The notes beneath the pieces are model-generated. The model was not told where the DNA came from. It made no database searches and saw nothing but the letters and a program-made list of their open reading frames with translations. The position numbers and the translations under genes are program-made. Shown piece by piece: positions 23,438 through 32,000 of a stretch of 42,625 bases of DNA. The DNA lies in NCBI GenBank assembly GCA_035690725.1, contig DASSKF010000078.1, positions 1-42,625 on the forward strand, written 5' to 3'. Positions within the stretch are counted from its first letter, which is position 1. Each line of letters begins with the position of its first letter. This stretch comes from DASSKF01 sp035690725 (GTDB taxonomy: Bacteria; Actinomycetota; Actinomycetes; Actinomycetales; Dermatophilaceae).

Positions 23438-24545
23438 GCCCGGCGTCCGGCGCGAAGGGCGACAGGTCGACCGCCGGTGCCCGGCCCAGGACGAGGTCGG
23501 CGAGCAGCTCGCCCGCCAGCGGGCCCATGGTGAGGCCACCGGCGCCGAAGCCGGTGTTGACCCACAGCCCCGGCAGGCCGGCCAGCGGCCCGATGAGCGG
23601 GTGCCCGGCGTCGGCCACCGGGCGGAGCCCCACTCTCGTCTCGAGCACGGTGGCGTCGCGGAGGCCCGGCGCGAGCGCGAGGGCCTGCTCCAGCACCTCG
23701 CGCTGCCCCTCGGCGGTCACGCGCGGGTCGAACCCGCTGCCCGTCTCGCGGGTCGCGCCCGCCACGACCCGGCCGCCGTCGAAGGCGACCAGGTAGTGGC
23801 CGGTGGACGGCAGCACCGAGGGCCAGCCGGACGTGTCGACGCCGGCGAGGCGCAGGTGGGTGATCTGGCCGCGCTGCGGGGCGAGTCCCAGCCCGATTCC
23901 CAGCGGCTGCAACAGCCGCGGCGTCCACGCCCCCGCGGCGACGACGACCGCGTCAGCCGCGACCCGGGCACCGTCGGCGCGCACGCGGCCGTCCGCGGTG
24001 AGCTCCGCCGTCCCGGGGAGGAGGTGTGCGCCGAGGCGACGGGCGCCGTCCAGCAGACCGGCGCGCAGGCTGCGCCCGTCCACCCGGGCACCGCTGGGGA
24101 CGTGGAGCGCGGCGAGCCCCTCCGCCAGTGGTGGGAAGAGCCGACGTGCCTCCGTCGCGCCGAACCGCGTGACGCCGTCACCGGCCGCGGTGCCGTCGGT
24201 GCGTTCCCGGACCCGTTCCTCGGCGGCGTCCAGCTCGTCGCGGTCCCGGCCGACGACCAACGAGCCGGTCCGGCGGAAGTCCACGTCGTGCACGCCCACG
24301 GTGGCCAGCTGCTGCAGGAGGGTGGGGTAGTGGGCCGCGCCCGCGGCATACAGCTCGTAGTAGGGGCCGGTCGACGGCGAGCTCCACGGCTGCACGATGC
24401 CGGCGCCCGCGGCCGTCGCGATCCCGGACCGGTCGTCGTGCACCACGGTGACCGCGACGTCGCGCCGGGCCAGGGCGAAGGCGGTCGACGCCCCGGCGAC
24501 ACCGGAGCCGACGACGACCACGTGCCGGACGCGAGCAGGCTTCAC
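23424..24545 (-). CDS. FAD-dependent oxidoreductase (DAO/GlyOx family)
   Basis: A 373-residue flavoprotein of the D-amino-acid oxidase family. It starts VRHVVVVGSGVAGASTAFALARR, the GxGxxG dinucleotide-binding fold, with the acidic end of the second strand nearby (VTVVHDD). The C-terminal FAD-contact segment is VLETRVGLRPVADAGHPLIG followed by LWVNTGFGAGGLTMGP. Such enzymes oxidise the C-N bond of amines or amino acids using FAD; the substrate here is unknown. The start is a GTG at 24543-24545. It follows an MFS exporter gene on the same strand after 12 bases, so the two probably form an operon. Confidence 0.85.
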   Translation of the reverse strand: MKPARVRHVVVVGSGVAGASTAFALARRDVAVTVVHDDRSGIATAAGAGIVQPWSSPSTGPYYELYAAGAAHYPTLLQQLATVGVHDVDFRRTGSLVVGRDRDELDAAEERVRERTDGTAAGDGVTRFGATEARRLFPPLAEGLAALHVPSGARVDGRSLRAGLLDGARRLGAHLLPGTAELTADGRVRADGARVAADAVVVAAGAWTPRLLQPLGIGLGLAPQRGQITHLRLAGVDTSGWPSVLPSTGHYLVAFDGGRVVAGATRETGSGFDPRVTAEGQREVLEQALALAPGLRDATVLETRVGLRPVADAGHPLIGPLAGLPGLWVNTGFGAGGLTMGPLAGELLADLVLGRAPAVDLSPFAPDAGLSST

Positions 24546-24557
24546 GGCTCGACGTTC

Positions 24558-25709
24558 TCACGTAACCCGCGGCAGTGGACGGGGCACGGCACGACCGAGG
24601 TGGGCGAGGGCAAGGATCCCGGCGGCGACCGCGCAGGTGAGCCACAGGGTCCCCGTGCCACGCGCGAGCAGCGGCGCCCCGACCAGGGGAGCCGCCACGG
24701 TGCCGACGCCCCACGAGAGCCCGTAGACGGTCATCACGGTCGCGGCTCCGCCGGGTGGCGCCAGCCGGGAGGCCACGGCCTGCTGCGTGCCGAGCAGCAG
24801 GGCGCCGCTCGCGCCCTCCAGGGCGGCACCGGCCACGAGCGCAGGGACCGAGCCCGCCGCCCACAGGAGCAGTCCGAGGCCGAGCGCCACGTCGCCGCTC
24901 ACCAGCAGCGCCGACGGGGACCACCGCTGCTCGCACCGGACGACGAGGCGCTGGGTGACCAGGGCGGTGGCGGCGGAGGTGGCGAGCAGCCACCCCGTCA
25001 ACGACGGCGGGTGCCCGCCCGCCTCGACGGCCAACGGCAGCATGAACACCACGACCATCAGCAGCGTGGCGTAGACCGCACCGACGCCGGTCCAGGCGAG
25101 CAGCGGGCGGGAGACCACGGTGCGCCACCTCGGCCGGTCGCCCCGGCTGGCAACCGTGGGGAGGAGGGCGGCCACGACGATGGCCGCCGCGGCGCTGGTG
25201 GTCGCGTCGGCGAGGAAGAGCGCGCCGACGCCCCACCGGACGAACAGCGCCGCCAGTGCTCCGGCCACGACGCCGGCGACGCTGACTGCCGCCCACAGCA
25301 AGGCGTAGCTCGACGCGCGCCTGGCCGACGGCACCCCCTCGGCGACCAGTGCCTGCGTGGCGGGCTCGACGACCTCGTAGGCGAGGCCGAGCGCCAGCAC
25401 CCCCGCCACCACCACGGGCACCGACCGGCCCAGCCCGATCACCGCCTGTGCGCCCGCGGACGCGAGCAGCCCTGACACGAGGGCGAGTCGGGCGCCGAAC
25501 CGGTTGGCGACCACCCCGCCGAGGATGCGCGACGGGATGGTGCACGCCCCGAACGCGGCGAGCAGCCACCCGACCAGGTGCAGGTCCACGCCGAGGTCAC
25601 GGCCGAGCCGCAGCCCGAGGAAGCCCATCCCGAAGCCGCCGAGCCGGTTCACCACCCGCGCCAGGAGCAGGACCCGCGTAACTGATGTAGCGTTCGTGGC
25701 CAGTGACAC
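24558..25709 (-). CDS. MFS transporter
   Basis: A 383-residue major facilitator superfamily transporter with about twelve membrane segments. The loop 2-3 signature is recognisable in GVVANRFGARLALVSGLL. Paired hydrophobic helices continue through the C-terminal half (for example VYATLLMVVVFMLPLAVEAGG). It is probably a drug or metabolite exporter. It is divergent from the CGNR-type regulator gene, with the starts only 26 bases apart, so that regulator is a good candidate for controlling it. The FAD oxidoreductase gene follows. The start is a GTG at 25707-25709. Confidence 0.85.
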   Translation of the reverse strand: MSLATNATSVTRVLLLARVVNRLGGFGMGFLGLRLGRDLGVDLHLVGWLLAAFGACTIPSRILGGVVANRFGARLALVSGLLASAGAQAVIGLGRSVPVVVAGVLALGLAYEVVEPATQALVAEGVPSARRASSYALLWAAVSVAGVVAGALAALFVRWGVGALFLADATTSAAAAIVVAALLPTVASRGDRPRWRTVVSRPLLAWTGVGAVYATLLMVVVFMLPLAVEAGGHPPSLTGWLLATSAATALVTQRLVVRCEQRWSPSALLVSGDVALGLGLLLWAAGSVPALVAGAALEGASGALLLGTQQAVASRLAPPGGAATVMTVYGLSWGVGTVAAPLVGAPLLARGTGTLWLTCAVAAGILALAHLGRAVPRPLPRVT

Positions 25710-25735
25710 GAGTAGGAAGGTACGTGACTTGCCAG

Positions 25736-26308
25736 ATGCGTTTCAACAGTCACATCGAGCGGCTGCTCACGACCACCGTCACCCTGGTGAACAGCCTCAC
25801 CCCCGGGCAGGACGGTGGCCGCCCCGTCGAGGCGCCCCACGGGGATCGGCTCCGGGACGCCATCGCCGCCGCCGTCCGGACCGAGGGGTATGCCGTGCGC
25901 CCGGGTCCCGCCCAGGCGCGCACCCTGGTGCCCCACGTCGCCCGCGCGCGCGAGGTGTTCGAGGCGCTCGCCGGCGGGGACGAGGCGGCAGCGGCGGCCA
26001 CGGTGAACGAGATGCTCCGGGCCACACGCGCCCGACCGCAACTCGACCACGACGAGGAGGGGCGGCACAGCCTGCACTTCCATGGCCCGGACGACTCGTT
26101 CTCGCGCGGCTGGGCTGCTGGGATCGCCGCGGGGCTGGCGATGGCCATCGGCGGTGACCTCGGCAGCCGGCTCGGTGTCTGCGCGGCGCCCGCCTGCGAC
26201 CGGGTCTACGTCGACCTGTCCAAGAACTCGCACCGGCGGTTCTGCTCCACCCGGTGCCAGAACCGGGTCAAGACCGCCGCCTACCGCCAGCGGGGTGCCC
26301 GCGGATGA
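25736..26308 (+). CDS. CGNR zinc finger / ABATE domain protein
   Basis: A 190-residue protein with an N-terminal ABATE-type stress domain (MRFNSHIERLLTTTVTLVNSL) and a C-terminal CGNR-type zinc finger. The finger is LGVCAAPACDRVYVDLSKNSHRRFCSTRCQNRVKTAAYR, with four Cys ligands and RCQNR replacing the CGNR sequence. These proteins are presumed transcription regulators. The ATG at 25736 is chosen as the start because family members begin with this pattern. It is divergent from the MFS exporter and overlaps the next gene by ATGA, so it may regulate the exporter. Confidence 0.88.
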   Translation: MRFNSHIERLLTTTVTLVNSLTPGQDGGRPVEAPHGDRLRDAIAAAVRTEGYAVRPGPAQARTLVPHVARAREVFEALAGGDEAAAAATVNEMLRATRARPQLDHDEEGRHSLHFHGPDDSFSRGWAAGIAAGLAMAIGGDLGSRLGVCAAPACDRVYVDLSKNSHRRFCSTRCQNRVKTAAYRQRGARG

Positions 26309-26682
26309 CCAGCCGGTGGGCACGCGCCGCCCTCGCCCACGTCGCCGAGCGGAGCAGTGGCGGGCCCCTGGACCGCCGGTGGCGGGTCACCCTCAACTTC
26401 CACCCGGACCGGGAGATGGACGGCGTGCCGATGCTGGAGCTGCTGGCCCGCGACGGCGTCTACCGCAACCAGTTCGAGACGGGGACCAGCAACGGTGGCC
26501 TGACCGCCCACCCCGGTGGCGCCCGGTGGCGGTGGGAGCAGCGCATCTTCGGCGGTGCCTACGACGAGGCTCCGCCCGGCGAGCGGCCCCGCTACGGCGC
26601 CCTCAACCACCGCGAACGTCCGGTCGGGGGAGCGCCCCGGTTCGGCCGGCCGGCAGCGGGACGTGACGCGAGCGAGCGGTGA
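26305..26682 (+). CDS. DUF3626-like protein, apparently C-terminally truncated
   Basis: A 125-residue product coupled to the CGNR gene through an ATGA overlap. The segment VTLNFHPDREMDGVPMLELL, then ARDGVYRNQFETGTSNGGL, GGARWRWEQRIFGGAYDEAP and YGALNHRERPVGGAPRFG match the N-terminal part of DUF3626 proteins as I remember them. Those are usually much longer, around 300 residues. After PRFG the sequence becomes an unrelated RPAAGRDASER and stops, so the gene looks cut or frameshifted at about 26645. Function of the family is unknown. It could be a short natural variant. Confidence 0.6.
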   Translation: MTSRWARAALAHVAERSSGGPLDRRWRVTLNFHPDREMDGVPMLELLARDGVYRNQFETGTSNGGLTAHPGGARWRWEQRIFGGAYDEAPPGERPRYGALNHRERPVGGAPRFGRPAAGRDASER

Positions 26683-26724
26683 CGCCGGAGCAGCCGGTGA
26701 GCTCACGGCATACGGGCGCCGTCC

Positions 26725-27372
26725 TCAGCGCTCGAGCGCGGTGCAGACGCAGGCGCGGTTGCCCTCCGGGTCGGCGAGGACCACGAACGACGGCGCGTGC
26801 GAGTCGTCCACCACGGTCCCGCCGGCGGACACCGCCGCGTCGATCCGCTGCTGCGCCGTGTCGTGCGGCACCCAGACGTCCAGGTGGAAGCGCTGCCGGG
26901 GCGTCTCGTGGGCGTCGGTGTGCTGGAACCACAGCAGGGGCAGCTGCCCCGTGGGCTCGACCACGTCGTCACCGTGCGCGTTGTCGGTGCTGCCGGTCAG
27001 CAGTGCCGACCAGAACGGACCCTGGGCGGCGACGTCGGCGGTGTCGAGGGCCAGCTCGACCTCGGTCACCTCGGCCGGGGCGACCGCGATGCCCAGCTCC
27101 CGTGCGATCCGGCTGATCTGCCGCGCCAGGTCGAGGTCACGCTGGGTGAGGCCGCCGGCGTCGTGGCTGATCAGCGCGACGTCCACCAGCGGGTAGGTCA
27201 GCGTCACGTCGGGATGGTGGCCCGCGGCCTCGGCCGCCTCACCGACGGCGGCGACGAAGCGCAGCCCGGTGGCGAAGTCGCCGGTACGGAACCGCGCGTG
27301 CAGCGCCTGGGCGAGCCGGCGCCAGTCGTCGAGCCCGGCGTCGAGGACCTGCTGCGTGCTCAAGGTGTCCAT
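26725..27372 (-). CDS. Pterin-dehydratase-like/VOC fusion protein (copy 2)
   Basis: A 215-residue paralogue of the protein at 14042-14749. The N-terminal domain has LHARFRTGDFATGLRFVAAVGEA, GHHPDV and LISHDAGGLTQRDLDLARQI, so it keeps both His-His-Pro and the later His found in 4a-carbinolamine dehydratases. The C-terminal half is VOC/glyoxalase-like (LLWFQHTDAHETPRQRFHLDVWVPHDTAQQRID) and ends VVLADPEGNRACVCTALER, a typical VOC ending. The start ATG at 27372 has no strong ribosome-binding site. It may be an enzyme, a binding protein or both. A long hairpin lies 58 bases upstream of its start. Confidence 0.8.
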   Translation of the reverse strand: MDTLSTQQVLDAGLDDWRRLAQALHARFRTGDFATGLRFVAAVGEAAEAAGHHPDVTLTYPLVDVALISHDAGGLTQRDLDLARQISRIARELGIAVAPAEVTEVELALDTADVAAQGPFWSALLTGSTDNAHGDDVVEPTGQLPLLWFQHTDAHETPRQRFHLDVWVPHDTAQQRIDAAVSAGGTVVDDSHAPSFVVLADPEGNRACVCTALER

Positions 27373-27430
27373 GCGCCGAGTGTGTCAGCGCGGGCCGACA
27401 CCGGCCACCGCGCACCTCCCGCACCCGGGT

Positions 27431-27478
27431 TGTTGCTGAAGCTCCGCGGTTCACCTGAGCAGCGGAGCTTCAGCAACA
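27431..27478. terminator. Perfect 17-bp palindrome between copy 2 and lat
   Basis: Arms 27431-27447 and 27462-27478 are perfectly complementary (17 bp), with a 14-base loop. The outer ends read TGTTGCTGA and TCAGCAACA. It lies 20 bases after the leftward lysine transaminase stop, so it probably terminates that transcript. The same outer 9-mer recurs in a palindrome inside recD. Confidence 0.7.
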
Positions 27479-27498
27479 GTCGGCCCGCGAGCGGCGGC

Positions 27499-28827
27499 TC
27501 AGCCCTCGAGCGCGGTGAGCACCCGGTCGAGCGCCGCGGTGGCCTCGGTCAGGTCCTCCTCGCGCACCGACAGGATCGGCCGGAAGCGCAGCGAGCGCTC
27601 GCCGCACGGCAGCGCCAGCACGTGCTCCTCGCTGAACAGCCGCGAGAGCACCTCGCCCCGGGTCTTGCCGTCGGGGAGGTCGATCGCGCAGAGCAGGCCA
27701 CGGCCGCGGGCGTTGCTCACCGTGTCGGGGTGGCGCTTGGCCAGGTCCTCGAGCTGGCCGAGCAGGACCCGGCCCATGGCGGCGGCGTTCTCGACCGCGC
27801 CGGTCTCCTCGATCACCTCGAGCAGCTTCTGCGAGCGGACCATGTCCGCCAGCCCGCCGCCCCAGGTCGAGTTGATCCGGCTGCCGACGTGGAAGACGTT
27901 GTCCGCCACCTCGTCGACGCGGCGACCGGCCATGATGCCGCCGAGCTGGGCCTTCTTGGCGAACGCGACCACGTCCGGCTCCAGGCCGAGCTGCTGGTAG
28001 GCCCAGGTGGTGCCGGTGATGCCCATGCCGGTCTGCACCTCGTCGAGGATGAACAGCGCCTCGAACTCGTGGCACAGGTCCTGCATCGCCCGCAGGAACT
28101 CCGGGCGCAGGTGGTTGTCGCCGCCCTCGGACTGGATCGGCTCGGCGATGAAGCACGCGATGTCGTGCGGGTTCGCCTCGAACGCCTCGCGGGCCTGCTG
28201 CAGCGCCTTCTGCTCGGCGGCCTCCACCTCGGCGAGGTGGTCCTCGAGCGGGAACGTGATGGCGGGCACGTCGATCCGCGGCCACGCGAACTTGGGGTAG
28301 CGCGCCACTTTGTTCGGGTCGGTGTTGGTCAGCGACATCGTGTAGCCGCTGCGCCCGTGGAACGCCTTGGTCAGGTGCATCACCTGGGTGCCGAGCTCGG
28401 CCGAGCGTCCGGCGGTCTGGTTGCGGCGGCTCTTCCAGTCGAACGCCACCTTCAGTGCGTTCTCCACGGCCAGCGCGCCGCCCTCGACGAAGAACAGGTG
28501 CGGCAGGGCCGGGTCGCCCACGACGCGCGCGAACGTCTCGACGAATTCCGCGAGGTAGGTCGTGTACGCGTCGGAGTTCGCCGGCTTGTTGCGGGCCGCG
28601 GTCAGCAGCCGCTTGTCGAAGTCCGCGTCGCCCACGAGCTCGGGCGGGTTCAGGCCCAGCGGGCAGGACGCGAAGAACGTGTAGAAGTCCAGGTATGCCG
28701 TGCCGGTCACCTGGTCGACCAGCCGGGACCCCTGGCTGCGTTCCAGGTCCACCACGAGGTCGAAGCCGTCCGCCTGCATGTGCTGGGAGAGGGTCTCGTG
28801 CACCTTCTCCGGGGCGATGGTCGTCAC
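27499..28827 (-). CDS. lat: L-lysine 6-transaminase
   Basis: A 442-residue class III PLP-dependent aminotransferase that moves the epsilon-amino group of lysine to 2-oxoglutarate, giving 2-aminoadipate semialdehyde and glutamate. Diagnostic segments include YLDFYTFFASCPLGLNPP, FFVEGGALAVENALK, TKAFHGRSGYTMSLTNT, AEPIQSEGGDNH, FILDEVQTGMG (PLP-binding Asp near 262) and FAKKAQLGGIMAG, with the cofactor Lys near 291-292. The overall sequence resembles mycobacterial Lat. AAAGGAGG precedes two adjacent GTG codons at 28830 and 28827; the second has better spacing. It is divergent from recC, and the downstream hairpin ends the unit. No semialdehyde dehydrogenase is adjacent. Confidence 0.92.
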   Translation of the reverse strand: MTTIAPEKVHETLSQHMQADGFDLVVDLERSQGSRLVDQVTGTAYLDFYTFFASCPLGLNPPELVGDADFDKRLLTAARNKPANSDAYTTYLAEFVETFARVVGDPALPHLFFVEGGALAVENALKVAFDWKSRRNQTAGRSAELGTQVMHLTKAFHGRSGYTMSLTNTDPNKVARYPKFAWPRIDVPAITFPLEDHLAEVEAAEQKALQQAREAFEANPHDIACFIAEPIQSEGGDNHLRPEFLRAMQDLCHEFEALFILDEVQTGMGITGTTWAYQQLGLEPDVVAFAKKAQLGGIMAGRRVDEVADNVFHVGSRINSTWGGGLADMVRSQKLLEVIEETGAVENAAAMGRVLLGQLEDLAKRHPDTVSNARGRGLLCAIDLPDGKTRGEVLSRLFSEEHVLALPCGERSLRFRPILSVREEDLTEATAALDRVLTALEG

Positions 28828-29010
28828 CACAGATCCTCCTTTGATATCCGTTTCCTCCACGATAGATGCCGTTGGCGCGGCAATCCAACCGGAGATCCTT
28901 TCGTGACGTCGGGTCGTCGGTCACCGCTCCGGCTCGGGGATGGCTGCGTCGTCCCGCGGGAGTCGCGGCCGGCCGCCGGAGCTGTCGCCGCCACGTGGTT
29001 GGGTGGGCCC

Positions 29011-32000
29011 GTGACGTTGTTCGTGCACCGCGCCGCGTCCACGGACGCGCTGGCCGACGGGCTCGCCGAGCTCCTCGCCGGGCCACTGGGCGACCCGTTC
29101 GCCGAGGAAGTCGTCGCGGTGCCCGCCAAGGGGGTCGAGCGCTGGCTGGCCCAGCGGCTGTCCCACCGCCTCGGCGCCGGGCCGGGACGCCAGGACGGTG
29201 TCTGTGCCGGAGTGCGCTTCCTCAACCCGCACTCGCTCGTCGCCCTCGTCCTCGGGGTCGACCGCGAGGACCCCTGGCACCCCGACCACTTGGCCTGGCC
29301 GGTCCTGCGGGCGATCGACGCGTCACTCGGTGAGCCCTGGGCGGCCACCCTCGCCCGGCACCTCGGGCACGGCGAGCGTGGTGAGGAGGCGGACCTCAAG
29401 CGCGGCCGGCGCTACGCGGTCGCCCGCCGCCTGGCCGGCCTCTTCGCCTCGTATGCCGTGCAGCGCCCCGCCCTCGTCGCGGACTGGCGCGGGGGAGGCT
29501 CGGGCGACGGGCTCGGTGGCAAGGTCGAGGACGACCTCGCGTGGCAGCCCGAGCTGTGGCGCCGGGTCCTCGACCTCGTCGACGCCGACCCCCCGGACCT
29601 GCGCCAGGCCGACGTCGTGGCCCGGCTCGGTCGGGACGAGGGGCACGCCGGCGGCCTCGAGCTGCCCGGCCGGCTCTCGCTGTTCGGCCACACCCGGGTG
29701 GCGCGCAGCGAGGTGGAGGTCCTGCGGGCGCTGGGCCGGCACCGCGACGTGCACCTCTGGCTGCCCCAGGCGTCCCCGGCCGGGTGGGACCTGATCGCCG
29801 AGGAGGTGGCGGCGGGTCCGGTCCCGCGGCGGGACGACGTCTCGGCGACCCTGGTCCGTCACCCGCTGCTGGCCTCCCTCGGCCGGGACGCCCGAGAGCT
29901 GCAGCGCACCCTCGCCCTCGCCGGTGCCGAGGACCGCCCCCCGAACGCGGATCTTTGGGACGTTTCCGCTGCTGGAGCAGCGGAAACGTCCCAAAGATCC
30001 GAACGTGGGGGATCCGAACGTGGGGGAGCCGAACCTGGGGGATCCGAACGTGGGGGAGCCGAACGCGGGGGAGCCGAGTCCGACGGGGGGAGCGGACGGT
30101 CGGGCACGCTCCTCGGGTGGCTGCAGGCGGACCTGCGGGCGGACCGGGTCCCCACGACGGAGCAGCAACGCGCCCGGGTGACGGCTGCCGACGACTGCTC
30201 GGTCCGGGTGCACGCCTGCCACGGGCAGAGCCGGCAGGTGGAGGTGCTGCGCGAGGTGCTGACCGGGCTGCTGCAGGACGACCCGACACTGGAACCGCGG
30301 GACATCCTCGTCATGTGCCCCGACATCGACGCCTACGCGCCGCTGGTGCACGCCGGCTTCGGCCTCGGTGAGGTGGTCCGCGACGCTGACGGACCTGGAC
30401 CGGCCGGCAGCTCCGCGACGGACCAGGCATTCCGCGGCCACCCGGCCCACGGCCTGCGGGTCCGGCTGGCCGACCGGGCGCCCCGGCACACGAACCCGCT
30501 GCTCGAGCTCGCCGACCGTCTCCTCGTCCTGGCCGGGGGTCGGCTCACGGTCGGGGAGGTGCTCGACCTGACCCGTTCGGCATCGGTGCGCCACCGGTTC
30601 GGGCTGGACGACGACGACCTGGACCGTCTCGGCGACTGGGTCCGCGAGGTGGTGATCCGCTGGGGGCTGGATCGGGAGCATCGCGGCGACTTCCACCTGC
30701 AGGCGTTCGCGCAGAACACCTGGCGCGCCGGGCTGGACCGGGTCCTGGTGGGAGCGGTCCTCGACGGCGAGGACAGCGACCACCTGGGCACCACCCTCGC
30801 CCTCGACGCGGTCGACAGCGGGGACGTGGACCTGGTCGGCCGGTTCGCCGAGCTGGTCGACCGGCTCGGCACGAGCATCCGACGGCTGCACGCGTGCACG
30901 ACGGCGGAGGAGTGGACCGCCGCTCTGCGGGACGGCGTGCAGTCCCTGGCCGACGTGCCGCCCCGGGACGCCTGGCAGCTGGCCCAGCTCGAGCGCGAGC
31001 TCGCGCAGGTCGAGGCAGCGGCCGCTGCCCCGGGCCGGGCCACGCAGCTCGGCCTGTCCGACGTGCACGCCCTGCTCGAGGAGCACCTCACCGGCCGGGC
31101 GACGCGGGCCAACTTCCGCACCGGCACGCTGACCGTCTGCACCATGGTGCCGATGCGCTCGGTGCCGCACCGGGTGGTCTGCCTGGTGGGCCTCGACGAC
31201 GGCGTGTTCCCCCGGTCCACCTCTCCCGACGGCGACGACGTGCTGGGACGCACCCCGGTCACCGGTGAGCGGGACGCCCGCAGCGAGGACCGGCAGCTGC
31301 TCCTCGACGCGGTGATGTCGGCGCGCGAGACGGTGGTCATCACCTACACCGGCGCCGACGAGCACACCGGCGCCTGGCGCCCTCCGGCAGTCCCGCTGGG
31401 GGAGCTCGTCGACGCCGTCCGGGGGACCGCGACCGGACCCGCCGTCGAGCACCTCGTCCGGCGCCACCCGCTGCAGCCCTACGACCAGCGCAACCTCGGC
31501 GCCTGCCCCCGGGACGAGCTGCCGCTCGTGGCCGACGGCAGTCCGTTCAGCTTCGACCCGACTGCCTTGGCCGGAGCCACGGCCGCCCTCGCCGAGCGCA
31601 GCGAGCCGCCGACCCTGGCCGGGGACGTCCTCGACCCGGCCACCGCGGGCGACCTCGACCTGACCGAACTCGTGGCGTTCCTGCACAACCCGGCCCGGGC
31701 CTACCTGCGCCAGCGCCTCGGGCTGCTGCTGCCCGAGCTGGAGGAGGCCGCCGGTGAGGGCATCCCGATCGAGCTCGACGGCCTGGAGCGGTGGAAGATC
31801 GGCGACCGGGTCCTGCGCGGCTTCCTGGCCGGCAGGTCCCTGCAGTCCTGCTGCCGCGCCGAGCAGTGGCGCGGTGAGCTGCCGCCCGGCATGCTCGGGC
31901 GGCGCCTCCTCGCCGACGTGGCCGACCAGGCCGCCCGGATCGCCGGAGCCGGCTGGGGCGTGATGGGCCAGGGCGGCCCGGAGGAGCCAGCCGAGCTGAC

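Noticed and set aside
26797..29010. Extension of the recC frame far upstream
   Set aside because: The extra 738 codons are antisense to lat and copy 2 of the fusion gene; the RecC N-terminal motif begins at the GTG at 29011.
29997..30071. Tandem repeat in recC as a CRISPR array
   Set aside because: The units are 15 bp with no spacers and are in frame with recC, encoding a peptide repeat.
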